DNA of 50,986 nt from Planctomycetota bacterium (GTDB taxonomy: Bacteria > Planctomycetota > Planctomycetia > Pirellulales > UBA1268), in the NCBI GenBank assembly GCA_003671185.1, contig QWPN01000116.1, forward strand, positions 1-50,986. The letters run 5' to 3'. The notes under the pieces were generated by a model. It worked only from the letters and a program-made list of their open reading frames with translations, was not told where the DNA came from and made no database searches. Both the position numbers and the translations under genes were made by a program. Below, piece after piece: positions 26,720-34,357 of the stretch (the stretch's first letter is position 1; the number at the start of each line of letters is the position of its first letter).

Positions 26720-27768
26720 CGACTGACACCCTCACAGCCACGCTCGCTCCCTACGAGGCGGCTCAGATCCGCGAGATCGCCACCTGGAAGAGCATGCTGC
26801 CCAGCCGGATCTCGCAGGCCGTCGACGTGGTGGCCTCGCCGCTGACCTGGGTCGTGGGGCACGTCGTGCCACGCTCGGCGGTGACGAGGATCGTCGCCTC
26901 GATGGAGACCGTCGCGGCCCAGGCCGACATTCCCGCCGAGGTGGCCCGGATCGCCGGCGTGGCCGGGGTGTCCGACCTCGGCAGCCGAACACTCGAGGAG
27001 TGCGACCGCCTGGCATGCATGTTCAGCGCCCGGGCCGAGCGATTGGCGCTCGTCGAGGGGACGGTCTTCTCGCTGGGCGGCCCCTTCGTACACGTGCCGC
27101 AGCAATTGATCGCTTCGCTGCGGTCGGTGACACGCATCGGCCACTGCTACGGCTACACCCTCGAGCAACCGCAGGATCGTGCCCTGGTGATCGACGTGCT
27201 GGAAATCGCGATGCTGCCCGACCCGGCCGAGCGCATCCAGGTCGTGGAGGCGCTGCACGCGGCCATGGATGCCCATGCCGACTCGCTTGGTGACGCCCAG
27301 GATGTGCTCTATCACGCCACGCGCACGATGTTCGCCGAGGAGGCCCTCGACCTGGTGCCGGTCGTGGGCACGGCCGTGTCGTTCCTGTTCGACAATCAGT
27401 TCATGCACGCCGTCGACGTGGCGGCCCGCCGCATCTTCCAGGAACGCTGGCTGCGCGACCGCGGCCTTGTCACTTCGATACCCCCGGCGGCCGTCGCCGC
27501 CCGCAGCAGCAGCATCGGCGAGGTCGGCCTGGCGATCGGCCAGTGCCTGTATTGCATCGGCGCCGTGGCGGGTTTCGCCGCCACCGCGCCCTGCCGGCTG
27601 GTCCAGCACGCAGTGGGGCAACCAGGAAGTCCGGTCGCCGCGGGCGCCCGCCACGGGTCCGATCGGGCCGTTCACGATGCTCGGGAGTTCATGGATGGCC
27701 TGCGGAGTTCGTTCGCGGAAGCCGAGATGGACGAGTTCGCAACGGCCGCTCCAGCGGCCGGAACATGA
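26716..27768 (+). CDS. EcsC-family protein
   Basis: 350 residues. The start (YEAAQIREIATWKSMLPS, then VDVVASPLTWVVGHVVP) and the later VPVVGTAVSFLFDNQFMHAV and AARRIFQERWLRDRG segments fit the EcsC family. These are mostly helical, membrane-associated proteins of unknown biochemical role, named after a gene linked to an ABC transporter in Bacillus. No catalytic motif is visible. It is coupled by ATGA to the preceding small membrane protein. Residues ~275-300 contain a hydrophobic stretch (IGQCLYCIGAVAGFAATA) that may insert in the membrane. Confidence 0.75.
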   Translation: MTTDTLTATLAPYEAAQIREIATWKSMLPSRISQAVDVVASPLTWVVGHVVPRSAVTRIVASMETVAAQADIPAEVARIAGVAGVSDLGSRTLEECDRLACMFSARAERLALVEGTVFSLGGPFVHVPQQLIASLRSVTRIGHCYGYTLEQPQDRALVIDVLEIAMLPDPAERIQVVEALHAAMDAHADSLGDAQDVLYHATRTMFAEEALDLVPVVGTAVSFLFDNQFMHAVDVAARRIFQERWLRDRGLVTSIPPAAVAARSSSIGEVGLAIGQCLYCIGAVAGFAATAPCRLVQHAVGQPGSPVAAGARHGSDRAVHDAREFMDGLRSSFAEAEMDEFATAAPAAGT

Positions 27769-27809
27769 GTTTTTTGCGAGTCCTGGAATCCTTGTCCTGA
27801 TTGTTTGCA

Positions 27810-27826
27810 TCGCCACACCGTGGCGA
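27810..27826 (+). terminator. Hairpin after the EcsC gene
   Basis: TCGCCAC, loop ACC, GTGGCGA: a perfect 7 bp stem 42 nt after the EcsC stop and about 100 nt before the next start. It lacks a T tract. It may separate the cluster into two transcripts. Confidence 0.4.
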
Positions 27827-27928
27827 CTAGGATCGGTCGCGAGTCCAGTCAGGTAGCGGGGCGGTCGCGACCTGTGCCGGCCCGAATGCTGAAGTCATCC
27901 ATACCCCCCTGCAACGGAAGCCATACTC

Positions 27929-28282
27929 ATGACCCACGAGACTGCCGCTGACGCGACGGCAAACGCCAACCACGACCCCCTGAATGCCGTCGCCGATGCG
28001 ATGCAGGCTGCCGCCGCCACCGTGTCGGACGGAGCCAACGCGGCCCGTCAGGCCGCCGAGAAGGCGCTGCCCTCCGTGGGCCTGTTCGCCAACCGTTTCC
28101 TCTACACGTCCTCCTACGCCGTTTCCTACGGCGTCGTGTTCCCGCTGGCACTCATCGCGCTCTCCGTGCCCCACAACAATCCGTTCGTGCACGGCTTGGT
28201 CGACGGTTCGCGGGCCGCCCGCGACAAGGTCGACGCGCTGCTGAGCGGGAAGCCGGCCACCAGCGAAGTGCCGGCCACCTGA
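27929..28282 (+). CDS. Small Ala-rich membrane protein, paralogue of the 20614 gene
   Basis: 117 residues. A polar Ala/Asn/Asp-rich N-terminus (~1-50) that looks like a helix (ADAMQAAAATVSDGANAARQ) is followed by a hydrophobic segment ~58-85 and HNNPFVHGLVDGSRAARDKV. The hydrophobic segment and the NN-hydrophobic-GL.DG.RA pattern recur in the 20614-20955 protein. It lies 160 nt after the EcsC gene and 37 nt before the thioredoxin-like gene. No known domain recognised. Confidence 0.6.
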   Translation: MTHETAADATANANHDPLNAVADAMQAAAATVSDGANAARQAAEKALPSVGLFANRFLYTSSYAVSYGVVFPLALIALSVPHNNPFVHGLVDGSRAARDKVDALLSGKPATSEVPAT

Positions 28283-28319
28283 CGTCCGCTGAACCGGTGG
28301 CTCTCCGGGAGCGCTTCGG

Positions 28320-28787
28320 ATGGAGCTCGCTCTGGAGGATCATTTCGGTGCCAGCCGCAGCCTGGTTGAATTGACGGGGCGCGTGGTGGTGCTTGTGTAT
28401 GCCGAGCGTCGCGGCGCATCGGCGGCGCTGCGCCTGGGACGGTCCTTGCACGAGCGATTCACAGCCGCTACCGGCGATCCGGCTGTGAGCGTCATTCCCG
28501 TCGCCTGCCTGGCCGAGGTGCCGCGTCTCTTCCACGGCATGGCGCGCAGCCTGCTGCGCCGCGAATCACCCCACGTCGTGGTGTGGATCGATTTCCATGG
28601 CGCCTTGCAGCGTGCGGTTGGCTTGAAGCCGAACGTGGCCAACGTGGCCATCGTCGACCCTCACGGCCGGCTCGACGGAGTGCATGCCGGAGATTTCGCT
28701 CAGCCCTTCCTGGAGGCGGTGGCCGCGGACATCGAACGCTGCCGTCGGGGAACGGAGATCACACCATGCCCGCGCGGTTCTGGCTGA
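28320..28787 (+). CDS. Thioredoxin-fold-like protein without CxxC
   Basis: 155 residues. Strand and helix order (LVELTGRVVVLVYAERRG, helix, VSVIPVACLAEV, then VVVWIDFHGALQRAVGLKP and NVAIVDPHGRLDGVH) follows a thioredoxin-like or redoxin fold. Where CxxC would follow the first strand the sequence reads YAERRGASAA, so disulfide chemistry is not expected. No signal peptide. The last 22 nt overlap the next small gene. It may serve as a binding or assembly factor in the cluster; the fold call is by pattern and needs structure prediction. Confidence 0.5.
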   Translation: MELALEDHFGASRSLVELTGRVVVLVYAERRGASAALRLGRSLHERFTAATGDPAVSVIPVACLAEVPRLFHGMARSLLRRESPHVVVWIDFHGALQRAVGLKPNVANVAIVDPHGRLDGVHAGDFAQPFLEAVAADIERCRRGTEITPCPRGSG

Positions 28788-28930
28788 TCCTGGCGCTTTC
28801 CATCCTGGCCGGCATGGCGCTGCTGCTCCCCGAGCCGACCGGCAGGAAGCCCTCGTCCTCGGTCCCCTGGCGGGGGCAGATCAAGCCGCCGCCCCCCCCG
28901 CCGATCCCGCCCGGACCGCAGGAGTCCTAA
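28766..28930 (+). CDS. 54-residue membrane-anchored proline-rich peptide
   Basis: One N-terminal hydrophobic helix (FWLILALSILAGMALLLP) followed by a basic/Pro tail (KPPPPPPIPPGP). The start overlaps the end of the thioredoxin-like gene by 22 nt, in another frame, with a GGAG-like site upstream. A short single-pass protein at the end of the cluster, 19 nt before repeat R2. No known family recognised; coding status rests on gene position and the clear helix. Confidence 0.5.
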   Translation: MPARFWLILALSILAGMALLLPEPTGRKPSSSVPWRGQIKPPPPPPIPPGPQES

Positions 28931-28949
28931 CCCGGGCCCGCTGGACGCC

Positions 28950-29118
28950 TGATACGGATCACAACTGAAACTCGCGCGTACGGGTTTCCTGAGCATCGAT
29001 TGTGCGAGGGGCCGCCCGTGCCAGTCGAGCGGCGTGGGAAACCGAGCGCAGCCACGAAGGCGAAGCGGTTTCCCCCGAGTGAGCGCAGGGCAGGAAGCCC
29101 GCAGCGAACGTCCGGCGA
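28950..29118 (+). repeat. R2 dispersed repeat, copy a
   Basis: About 169 nt nearly identical to 42717-42886, starting TGATACGGATCAC and ending GTCCGGCGA. It contains nested inverted repeats: GGTTTCC (28983-28989) with GGAAACC (29037-29043), enclosing TCGATTG (28996-29002) with CAGTCGA (29022-29028). The other copy has TCGACTG, so the difference is a C to T change that keeps pairing as U-G in RNA. A further GGGC/GCCC hairpin lies near the 3' end. No plausible protein. Confidence 0.85.
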
Positions 29119-29152
29119 GACGGGACGGGCGACCCCGGCACGCCTGCGGATC

Positions 29153-29197
29153 ATGTGTGAGCCGTATGAGGTGCAGTTACGAGTCTCACGAACTGGG
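29153..29197 (+). other. Possible degenerate group II intron domain V fragment
   Basis: GTGTGAGCCGTATGAGGTG followed shortly by AGTCTCACG and AACTGG closely follows the domain V pattern of bacterial group II introns (AGCCGTATGAGGTGAAAG then TCTCACGTACGG), with the tetraloop region replaced by a longer insert. No intron-encoded reverse transcriptase is present, so this would be a remnant. It lies between repeats R2 and R1. Recognised by eye only; a covariance search would settle it. Confidence 0.4.
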
Positions 29198-29213
29198 GAT
29201 ACCGGAGCTAGCC

Positions 29214-29333
29214 GTCCGTGGACAAAGTCATCCCTGAACGTTGTCCACGTGGCCGACCGGTGGAAACGCTGAGGGCGTCCACGGTCGCCTGTCGTCGCAT
29301 CCTGCTCCGGCAGACGTGTTCCACAGTCTGCTA
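29214..29333 (+). repeat. R1 dispersed repeat, full copy a
   Basis: 120 nt aligned with 49983-50102 and, for its last 50 nt, with the reverse strand of 1753-1804. Three hairpins can be drawn: GTGGACAA (29218-29225) with TTGTCCAC (29241-29248); CGACC-G-GTGG (29254-29263) with CCAC-GGTCG (29279-29287) enclosing ACGC/GCGT; and GCAGACGTG...CAC-A-GTCTGC (29310-29331). The terminal CTA (29331-29333) is the reverse complement of the stop codon of the minus-strand membrane-protein gene. Confidence 0.85.
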
Positions 29334-29759
29334 AGGGCCGTCGGCGTTCCGGGTTCTGGCCCGCAGGGAAAGCGCCAACACCGCGGCCAGCACGGGCACC
29401 AGGATCAGGCTCCCGTAGTGCCCGGGAGGATGATGGCCCACGGGGTTGGGTTTCGTCACCCAGGCGGCGAGTGATATCAACACCCGCTCCAGCAGTGCCA
29501 GGCCGAGAAACAGCGGCACGAGCTCCCGGTAGCGCCACGCGATGGCCATCAGCCCGATGCCGTGGGCGATCTGCAGGGATCCCATCCAGGCGACCGTGCC
29601 GATCACCGTGTGACGGTTGTGCGTGAGGTCGAGGCCGGCGATCACCCCGGCGCCTCCATCCGGGAGCAGGAAGTGGATGCATCCGGGGACGATCTCGAGC
29701 AAGCCGTAGAGGCCGAGGGCCCAGGCCGCGACGATGGAGCCACGCTGAACGTCTGGCAT
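29331..29759 (-). CDS. Four-helix integral membrane protein
   Basis: 142 residues from ATG 29759; longer in-frame starts upstream overlap the divergent gene and are unlikely. Four hydrophobic segments: AAWALGLYGLLEIVPGCIHF, a second near TVIGTVAWMGSLQIAHGIGL, a third near LVPLFLGLALLERVLISLAA, and a fourth SLILVPVLAAVLALSL. The layout resembles small four-TM families such as DoxX-like or DUF4345. Function unknown. Its TAG stop coincides with the end of repeat R1. Confidence 0.7.
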   Translation of the reverse strand: MPDVQRGSIVAAWALGLYGLLEIVPGCIHFLLPDGGAGVIAGLDLTHNRHTVIGTVAWMGSLQIAHGIGLMAIAWRYRELVPLFLGLALLERVLISLAAWVTKPNPVGHHPPGHYGSLILVPVLAAVLALSLRARTRNADGP

Positions 29760-29901
29760 GAATGCAGGGTCCTTGAGAACACGCCCACCGCGCCCACCAG
29801 ACGCGCCTGGGTCCGAAGTTGCGGGGCGAAAATCTCGAAGTATCGCCGTTCGGGTATCGCAGCACGCCGGCCAAGTGCCGCACTTTGATAACCCAAGGAG
29901 A

Positions 29902-30339
29902 ATGCAAGTGTATCGGACGCTCGTCGTATTCGCGTTGCTGGCTGCCATGTGCCTGGCCCACACCGGGGCATGCCTGGCCCAGAACGCTGCCTTTCTGAAC
30001 CGCACGCCGCAGAAAGCCGGGCTCCTGGCCCGCCTGAACCGCTCACGGCTGCCCACGCTACCGGGGCTTCCCACCGCCAGCCCGCTGGGGCTGATCGCGC
30101 CCCGCCTCAGCAACGCCGCGTCACTCGTGCAACTGGGTGGCATGCGCAGCCAAGCGGGGCGTCTCAGCGCGCTCGGCATCCTGTCACCCCGGGTCAGCCC
30201 GCTGGTGGCGCTCGTGCGCACACCTCCCAAGACCCGCCAGGCCCGGTTCCTGTACGGCCTCACGATCCTGTCACCGCGGGCCACGGTGCTCGTGGGCATG
30301 CTGCAGGCCTCGCGGGGGCTGGCCTCGTCGCTGAACTAG
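29902..30339 (+). CDS. Small secreted protein with degenerate internal repeats
   Basis: 145 residues with a good Shine-Dalgarno (AAGGAG at 29894-29899) and a signal peptide (~1-26, VVFALLAAMCLAHTGACLAQ, cleavage after a Cys/Ala region). The mature part contains loosely repeated units: LIAPRLSNAASLVQL, LGILSPRVSPLVALV, LTILSPRATVLVGML, each with PR and a hydrophobic run, separated by ~25 residues. No known family recognised. It is divergent from the four-helix membrane protein, sharing a 142 bp upstream region. Probably periplasmic or cell-surface. Confidence 0.6.
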   Translation: MQVYRTLVVFALLAAMCLAHTGACLAQNAAFLNRTPQKAGLLARLNRSRLPTLPGLPTASPLGLIAPRLSNAASLVQLGGMRSQAGRLSALGILSPRVSPLVALVRTPPKTRQARFLYGLTILSPRATVLVGMLQASRGLASSLN

Positions 30340-30393
30340 ACATCTGCGATCCGGATCGGGACGTCGGGCGCCCGTCATGGTGATCGTGCATCG

Positions 30394-30435
30394 GCCGGGC
30401 AGAGCATGCGGGATACCCCCGCGGCTCTGCCCGGC
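30394..30435. terminator. Bidirectional terminator-like hairpin
   Basis: GCCGGGCAGAGC (30394-30405) pairs perfectly with GCTCTGCCCGGC (30424-30435), and the intervening bases add an inner GCGGG/CCCGC stem. It lies midway between two convergent genes ending at 30339 (+) and 30494 (-). The flanking T tracts are poor (CTTCGTT), so termination could depend on structure alone. Confidence 0.65.
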
Positions 30436-30493
30436 TTCGTTGCGGGACGCCGCTGCGAACGCCCTGCCCATCGGGCAGACGAGGCCGCGGCAC

Positions 30494-31711
30494 TCAACGA
30501 TTCAACCACACCACCGGTGAATTGACGCTGGCGTCGCCCCACACGCCAGCCCCGCTGGCGTTGATCATGAAAGCGGTCACCCCGGCGGGAAGCGGCTTGC
30601 TCGCGATCACCTCGCCATTGCCGATGGTGCAGGGAATGGTGGCAAGGGACGGGTTCTTCCAGTCAGCAGCCGTCGTGTAGCCGACCGCGGCGCTTTTGAT
30701 CTCACCGCTGACCTTGGCGTGCACCAGCCCATCCTGCGGATCGACCCGCGGCCGCTCAAATCTTGGCATCGGCGGCCCGTCCTTGACGATGCTGTTGGCG
30801 AACCCGCCGATCTCCCAGACCTCCTCCCAGCCGAACCCGTGTCCGTGAATCAAAAACGGACGGATGCAGATGGTGCTCGTTCCCCCGGCCACCTCGGCCG
30901 ACCTGGTCAACGAATCGATCGGATAGGGATCGTTGAAGCCACTCACCCAAAGCATGGGCATCTTCGCGTGTGGCAGATGGGCGGCCGGATCCCACTTCTC
31001 CAGATAGACGCGATACTGCTCAGGCGTCATGTCGTGCTTGTGAATGAAGCCCCCGTGATAGACGGGAATTACGAAGGCGAACCGTGGATCCACACCGGCC
31101 ACGGTGCTAACGATCGTTCCACCCCAGGAGATGCCCGTGAGCCCAATTTTGTTGGGGTTGATCTCCGGATAGGAGCGCAGCAGCGAGTTGGCCCGGATCA
31201 CGTCGGCGACCGCGTGATAGAACCACTGCTCCTGGTCGGGCAGGGCGATGTCGCCAAACCAGCTGATGCGCTTGGGTCCGGCATGGTCGTGCCCCTGATC
31301 GGCGGGAAAGCCGGCGGGCACGCCGAAATGGGTGCCCCCCGGCAGATGCCCTTCCAGATCGATCGCGATGGCGGCGTAGCCGTTCTTATTCCACTGCGCG
31401 ATCCAGGCCGGAAACGCCGTGCCACCTCCACCGTGCGCGCAGACGACCGCCGGCCAACCGCCCTCGGGTGGTTGGCCGCCAGGGGCGGAGTAATAGGCGA
31501 ACACCCAGGTCGGCTTTCCCTTGTAGTCCGCGCCCTCGTAGAAGAATGACTTCATGCCGTTCACGGCCCGTTCCGTGGTGGCGTGCACCGGGGGAACCTT
31601 CGACAGCGCCTCCACGTCCCACGGCATGATCCGCGCGGCGGGCGCCGGTTCGGCGGCGGCGCGGCCCACGAGGATCGCGGTCATCAACGGAACAAGCCAC
31701 TTCATGCGCAT
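30494..31711 (-). CDS. Secreted alpha/beta hydrolase, acetyl-esterase / dienelactone-hydrolase-like
   Basis: 405 residues from ATG 31711 with a signal peptide (WLVPLMTAILVGRAAAEPAP). The oxyanion region VVCAHGGGGTAFP, nucleophile Ser in GLTGISWGGTIVST, and the later Asp (VSGFNDPYP) and His (IRPFLIHGHGFGW) regions form the serine hydrolase triad. The WFGDIALPDQEQWFYHAVAD segment is typical of the acetylxylan-esterase-like group in planctomycetes. A C-terminal beta domain (~330-405) follows. Likely a periplasmic or exported carbohydrate esterase; the substrate cannot be read from sequence. Confidence 0.8.
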   Translation of the reverse strand: MRMKWLVPLMTAILVGRAAAEPAPAARIMPWDVEALSKVPPVHATTERAVNGMKSFFYEGADYKGKPTWVFAYYSAPGGQPPEGGWPAVVCAHGGGGTAFPAWIAQWNKNGYAAIAIDLEGHLPGGTHFGVPAGFPADQGHDHAGPKRISWFGDIALPDQEQWFYHAVADVIRANSLLRSYPEINPNKIGLTGISWGGTIVSTVAGVDPRFAFVIPVYHGGFIHKHDMTPEQYRVYLEKWDPAAHLPHAKMPMLWVSGFNDPYPIDSLTRSAEVAGGTSTICIRPFLIHGHGFGWEEVWEIGGFANSIVKDGPPMPRFERPRVDPQDGLVHAKVSGEIKSAAVGYTTAADWKNPSLATIPCTIGNGEVIASKPLPAGVTAFMINASGAGVWGDASVNSPVVWLNR

Positions 31712-31797
31712 GTGTGCTCCTCGGTGTGTCGGGTGACGAATGACAGAGTCATGGTGCCAATGCGCCCCGTGCGGGGCCGGACTCGAATCAGGGTGTA

Positions 31798-32568
31798 TCA
31801 GGTCTGCGGGTCTGCATCCCCGACCGCGGCGTCGGAGCGAAGTTGCACCAATGCATTGGAGGCGGCACGCTGCTCCGCCTCCTTCTTGTTGCGCCCCCAG
31901 GCGGGGGCATAGCGACGGCTGCCGATCTGGGCAGAGACGTGGAAGTTCTTGCTGTGGTCCGGACCACTCTCTTCGATCACCTCGTACGTCGGGGTGACCC
32001 CGAAATCCCGCTGCGCCCACTGCTGCAGGAGCGACTTGTGGTTCGACCCCTGCGCTCCGCACGCCACCTGCTCGATTTCCGGCCCCAGCATCCGGGCCAC
32101 GAGCGGCCGCACCGCGTCCATGCCGCCATCGAGGTAGATGGCCGCCACCAGCGACTCGAACAGGTCGGACAGCACCGACGGAGGCACCGGCCGGTTCACC
32201 GCCAGGCCCTTGCCCACGATGAGGAAGTCGATGAGCCGCAGGTGTTCACTGATCCGACTGCACGTTTCGCGGCTCACCACGACCGACTTGATCCGCGTCA
32301 GATCACCCTCCAGGGAATCGGGAAACGCCCTGTACAGCGTCTCGCAGACGAGAAACCCGAGGATCGCATCACCCAGGAACTCGAGCCGCTCGTTCGACGC
32401 CAGACGATGCTGGGCGCCGGAGGCGTGGGTCAAGGCGGCCACGAGCAGCAACGGGTCGCGGAATTCGTAGCCGATACGCCGCTGGCACTCGGCCACGTCA
32501 ACGCCCGGTGGCGGCGGAACCTGGCCGTCGCCCTGCCCCGCTCCATCCTGTGCCGGCTGCCGGATCAT
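31798..32568 (-). CDS. rnc: Ribonuclease III
   Basis: 256 residues. The RNase III signature SNERLEFLGDAILGFLV has the catalytic acidic residues (Glu63, Asp67), with the second acidic pair in LSDLFESLVAAIYLDGG. A C-terminal dsRNA-binding domain (~175-245) follows: NHKSLLQQWAQRDFG, then APAWGRNKKEAEQRAASNAL. It cleaves dsRNA in rRNA maturation and mRNA turnover. The N-terminal ~22 residues are Gln/Gly/Pro-rich and extra. It stands alone here, not with era or recO as in many bacteria. A strong promoter is visible upstream. Confidence 0.96.
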   Translation of the reverse strand: MIRQPAQDGAGQGDGQVPPPPGVDVAECQRRIGYEFRDPLLLVAALTHASGAQHRLASNERLEFLGDAILGFLVCETLYRAFPDSLEGDLTRIKSVVVSRETCSRISEHLRLIDFLIVGKGLAVNRPVPPSVLSDLFESLVAAIYLDGGMDAVRPLVARMLGPEIEQVACGAQGSNHKSLLQQWAQRDFGVTPTYEVIEESGPDHSKNFHVSAQIGSRRYAPAWGRNKKEAEQRAASNALVQLRSDAAVGDADPQT

Positions 32569-32594
32569 GTGGCGGAGTCCTCGTTTCCACGGGA

Positions 32595-32624
32595 AAAATA
32601 CGCATCTTTCCCGGGGGATGTCAA
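32595..32624 (-). promoter_or_regulatory. Predicted sigma70 promoter of rnc with overlapping inverted repeat
   Basis: On the minus strand TTGACA (32624-32619), 18 nt spacer, TATTTT (32600-32595), about 27 bp before the rnc ATG. An inverted repeat CGGGAAA (32590-32596) / TTTCCCG (32607-32613) overlaps the -10 and could be an operator or, in the short leader, an RNA stem. RNase III is known to control its own leader in E. coli by cleaving a hairpin; a similar role here is only a suggestion. Confidence 0.6.
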
Positions 32625-32791
32625 CGGGCTGGCCTCTGCGCGGCCACCCGTCGAACCATCCGCCCGCGGGCTGCGTACCATGTCCATCGACATGTCACGT
32701 CCCACCCCCACCGGACCACTCGGCCCGGGTGGACCCGTTTGGGGCGGACGTGTCAGGTCGCCCGGATCGAAGCCCTCGACATAGGTGAGCC

Positions 32792-34333
32792 ATGACAATG
32801 ACACCCTCTCGACGCTGCCGCACGATCGACTGCACGCTGCGGCCCGCCGCTCCTCGCACGCTCTGCGTGCTCTGCACCGCCACCGCCCTGGCCCTCGCGG
32901 CCGCTCTGTCGGTCGTCCGTGCCGACGAGGCCCAGAACGCGGCGGCCCTCAGCCATGCCACCGCTCTCTCCGCCGCCTTCCGCCATGCAGCCGAGGTGGC
33001 CACGCCCAGCGTGGTGGTGGTGCGCAGCGAGGCGAAGCCCAAGGCGCGCCCGGGCCGCGGCCCGCGGGTTCGCGGCGACAACCCGCTGCAGGGCACTCCC
33101 TTCGAGGGCATGTTCCCCGACGGCCTGCCCGAAGGCTTCGAGTTCCAGATGCCGGAGGGCCGTTCGGCACCGCGGTCGGGCACCGGATCTGGAGTCATTG
33201 TCGACGCCTCCGGGATCGTGATCACGAACAACCATGTCGTCGAGGGCGCCGACGAGGTCACGGTGGAGCTGGCAGACGGCCGCGAGTTCAAGGCGACCGA
33301 GATCAAGACCGACCCGGAGAGCGACCTGGCCGTGATCCGCCTGGCCGAGGCCAAGGGGCTGCCGGTGGCGAAGATCGGCGACTCCGACAAGCTCTCGACC
33401 GGCGACTGGGTGATCGCCATCGGCACCCCGTTCGAGTTGGAGACGACCGTCAGCGCGGGAATCATCAGCGGCAAGGGGCGTGAACTGGGCGGTGTGCGCC
33501 GCGCCCAGTTTCTGCAGACCGACGCCGCTATCAACCCGGGCAACTCGGGCGGTCCGCTCGTCAACCTGTCGGGCGAGGTCGTGGGCATAAACACCGCCAT
33601 CGCCACAAGCAGCGGCGGTTACCAGGGGATCGGCTTCGCGATTCCCATGAACCTCGCCACGTGGGTGACAGGCCAGTTGATCGCCAAGGGCTCCGTGGAG
33701 CGGGCCTACATCGGCGTGCAGATGGGGCCGCTCGACACGCGGATGGCAGCCAAGCTCGGCGCCGCCGGACGGCGCGGCGTGCTCGTCAACGATGTGGTTC
33801 CCGACTCGCCCGCGGCTGCCGCAGGCGTGCAGGAACTCGACATCATCACCGCCTTCGACGAGCAGCCCGTGCAGGGGTTGCGGTCGTTGCAGGAGATCGT
33901 CGAGCGGTCGTCAATCGGCAAGCCGCACACGCTCACAGTGCTGCGGGATGGCAGGCAGATGACGCTCACCGTGAACGTGAAGCCGCTGCCGGGCGATTTG
34001 GCGAAGCGCGGCCGTAACGCCCCCCTGCGGGCCGAGGCGGGCGAGGAGACCTACTATTCGAAGGACTTCGGCATCGAGGTCCGGGACAAGTCGTCAGTGG
34101 CACAAGACGCGTATGCCGACTTCGAGGGCGTACTCGTCGATCGCGTCGACTCCGACGGCGTGGCGGCCTCGTCCGGCATCGGCCCGGGCATGCTGGTGCG
34201 GAAGGTGGGCAAGAAGCCGGTGGCGTCGGTCGCGGAGTTCACCGCCGCGATCGAGGCGGAGTCGCCCGCCGACGGCGTCGTGCTACAGGTGCGGACTCCC
34301 CGCGGCAATGCAGTGGTGCTCTTGAAAAAGTGA
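32792..34333 (+). CDS. HtrA/DegP-type periplasmic serine protease
   Basis: 513 residues with a long signal peptide (~1-45; APRTLCVLCTATALALAAAL). The chymotrypsin-like domain (~65-300) has His148 (TNNHVVEGAD), Asp178 (PESDLAVIRL) and Ser252 (INPGNSGGPLVN), the full triad. Two PDZ domains follow (~310-400 with GVLVNDVVPDSPAAAAGV, and ~415-513 with GVLVDRVDSDGVAASSGI). The order matches the Do family, which degrades or chaperones misfolded envelope proteins. An AGGTGAG site precedes the ATG. A pdxJ gene follows after 24 bp; a weak GCCCC-GGC-GGGGC hairpin sits in that gap. Confidence 0.93.
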   Translation: MTMTPSRRCRTIDCTLRPAAPRTLCVLCTATALALAAALSVVRADEAQNAAALSHATALSAAFRHAAEVATPSVVVVRSEAKPKARPGRGPRVRGDNPLQGTPFEGMFPDGLPEGFEFQMPEGRSAPRSGTGSGVIVDASGIVITNNHVVEGADEVTVELADGREFKATEIKTDPESDLAVIRLAEAKGLPVAKIGDSDKLSTGDWVIAIGTPFELETTVSAGIISGKGRELGGVRRAQFLQTDAAINPGNSGGPLVNLSGEVVGINTAIATSSGGYQGIGFAIPMNLATWVTGQLIAKGSVERAYIGVQMGPLDTRMAAKLGAAGRRGVLVNDVVPDSPAAAAGVQELDIITAFDEQPVQGLRSLQEIVERSSIGKPHTLTVLRDGRQMTLTVNVKPLPGDLAKRGRNAPLRAEAGEETYYSKDFGIEVRDKSSVAQDAYADFEGVLVDRVDSDGVAASSGIGPGMLVRKVGKKPVASVAEFTAAIEAESPADGVVLQVRTPRGNAVVLLKK

Positions 34334-34357
34334 GCCCCGGCGGGGCAACCTGTGCTC

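Noticed and set aside
29000..29272. Short frames within repeats R2 and R1 (also near 42769 and 50000) as small proteins
   Set aside because: They reappear only because the repeat is duplicated, with no Shine-Dalgarno sites, and the conserved feature is the inverted repeats.
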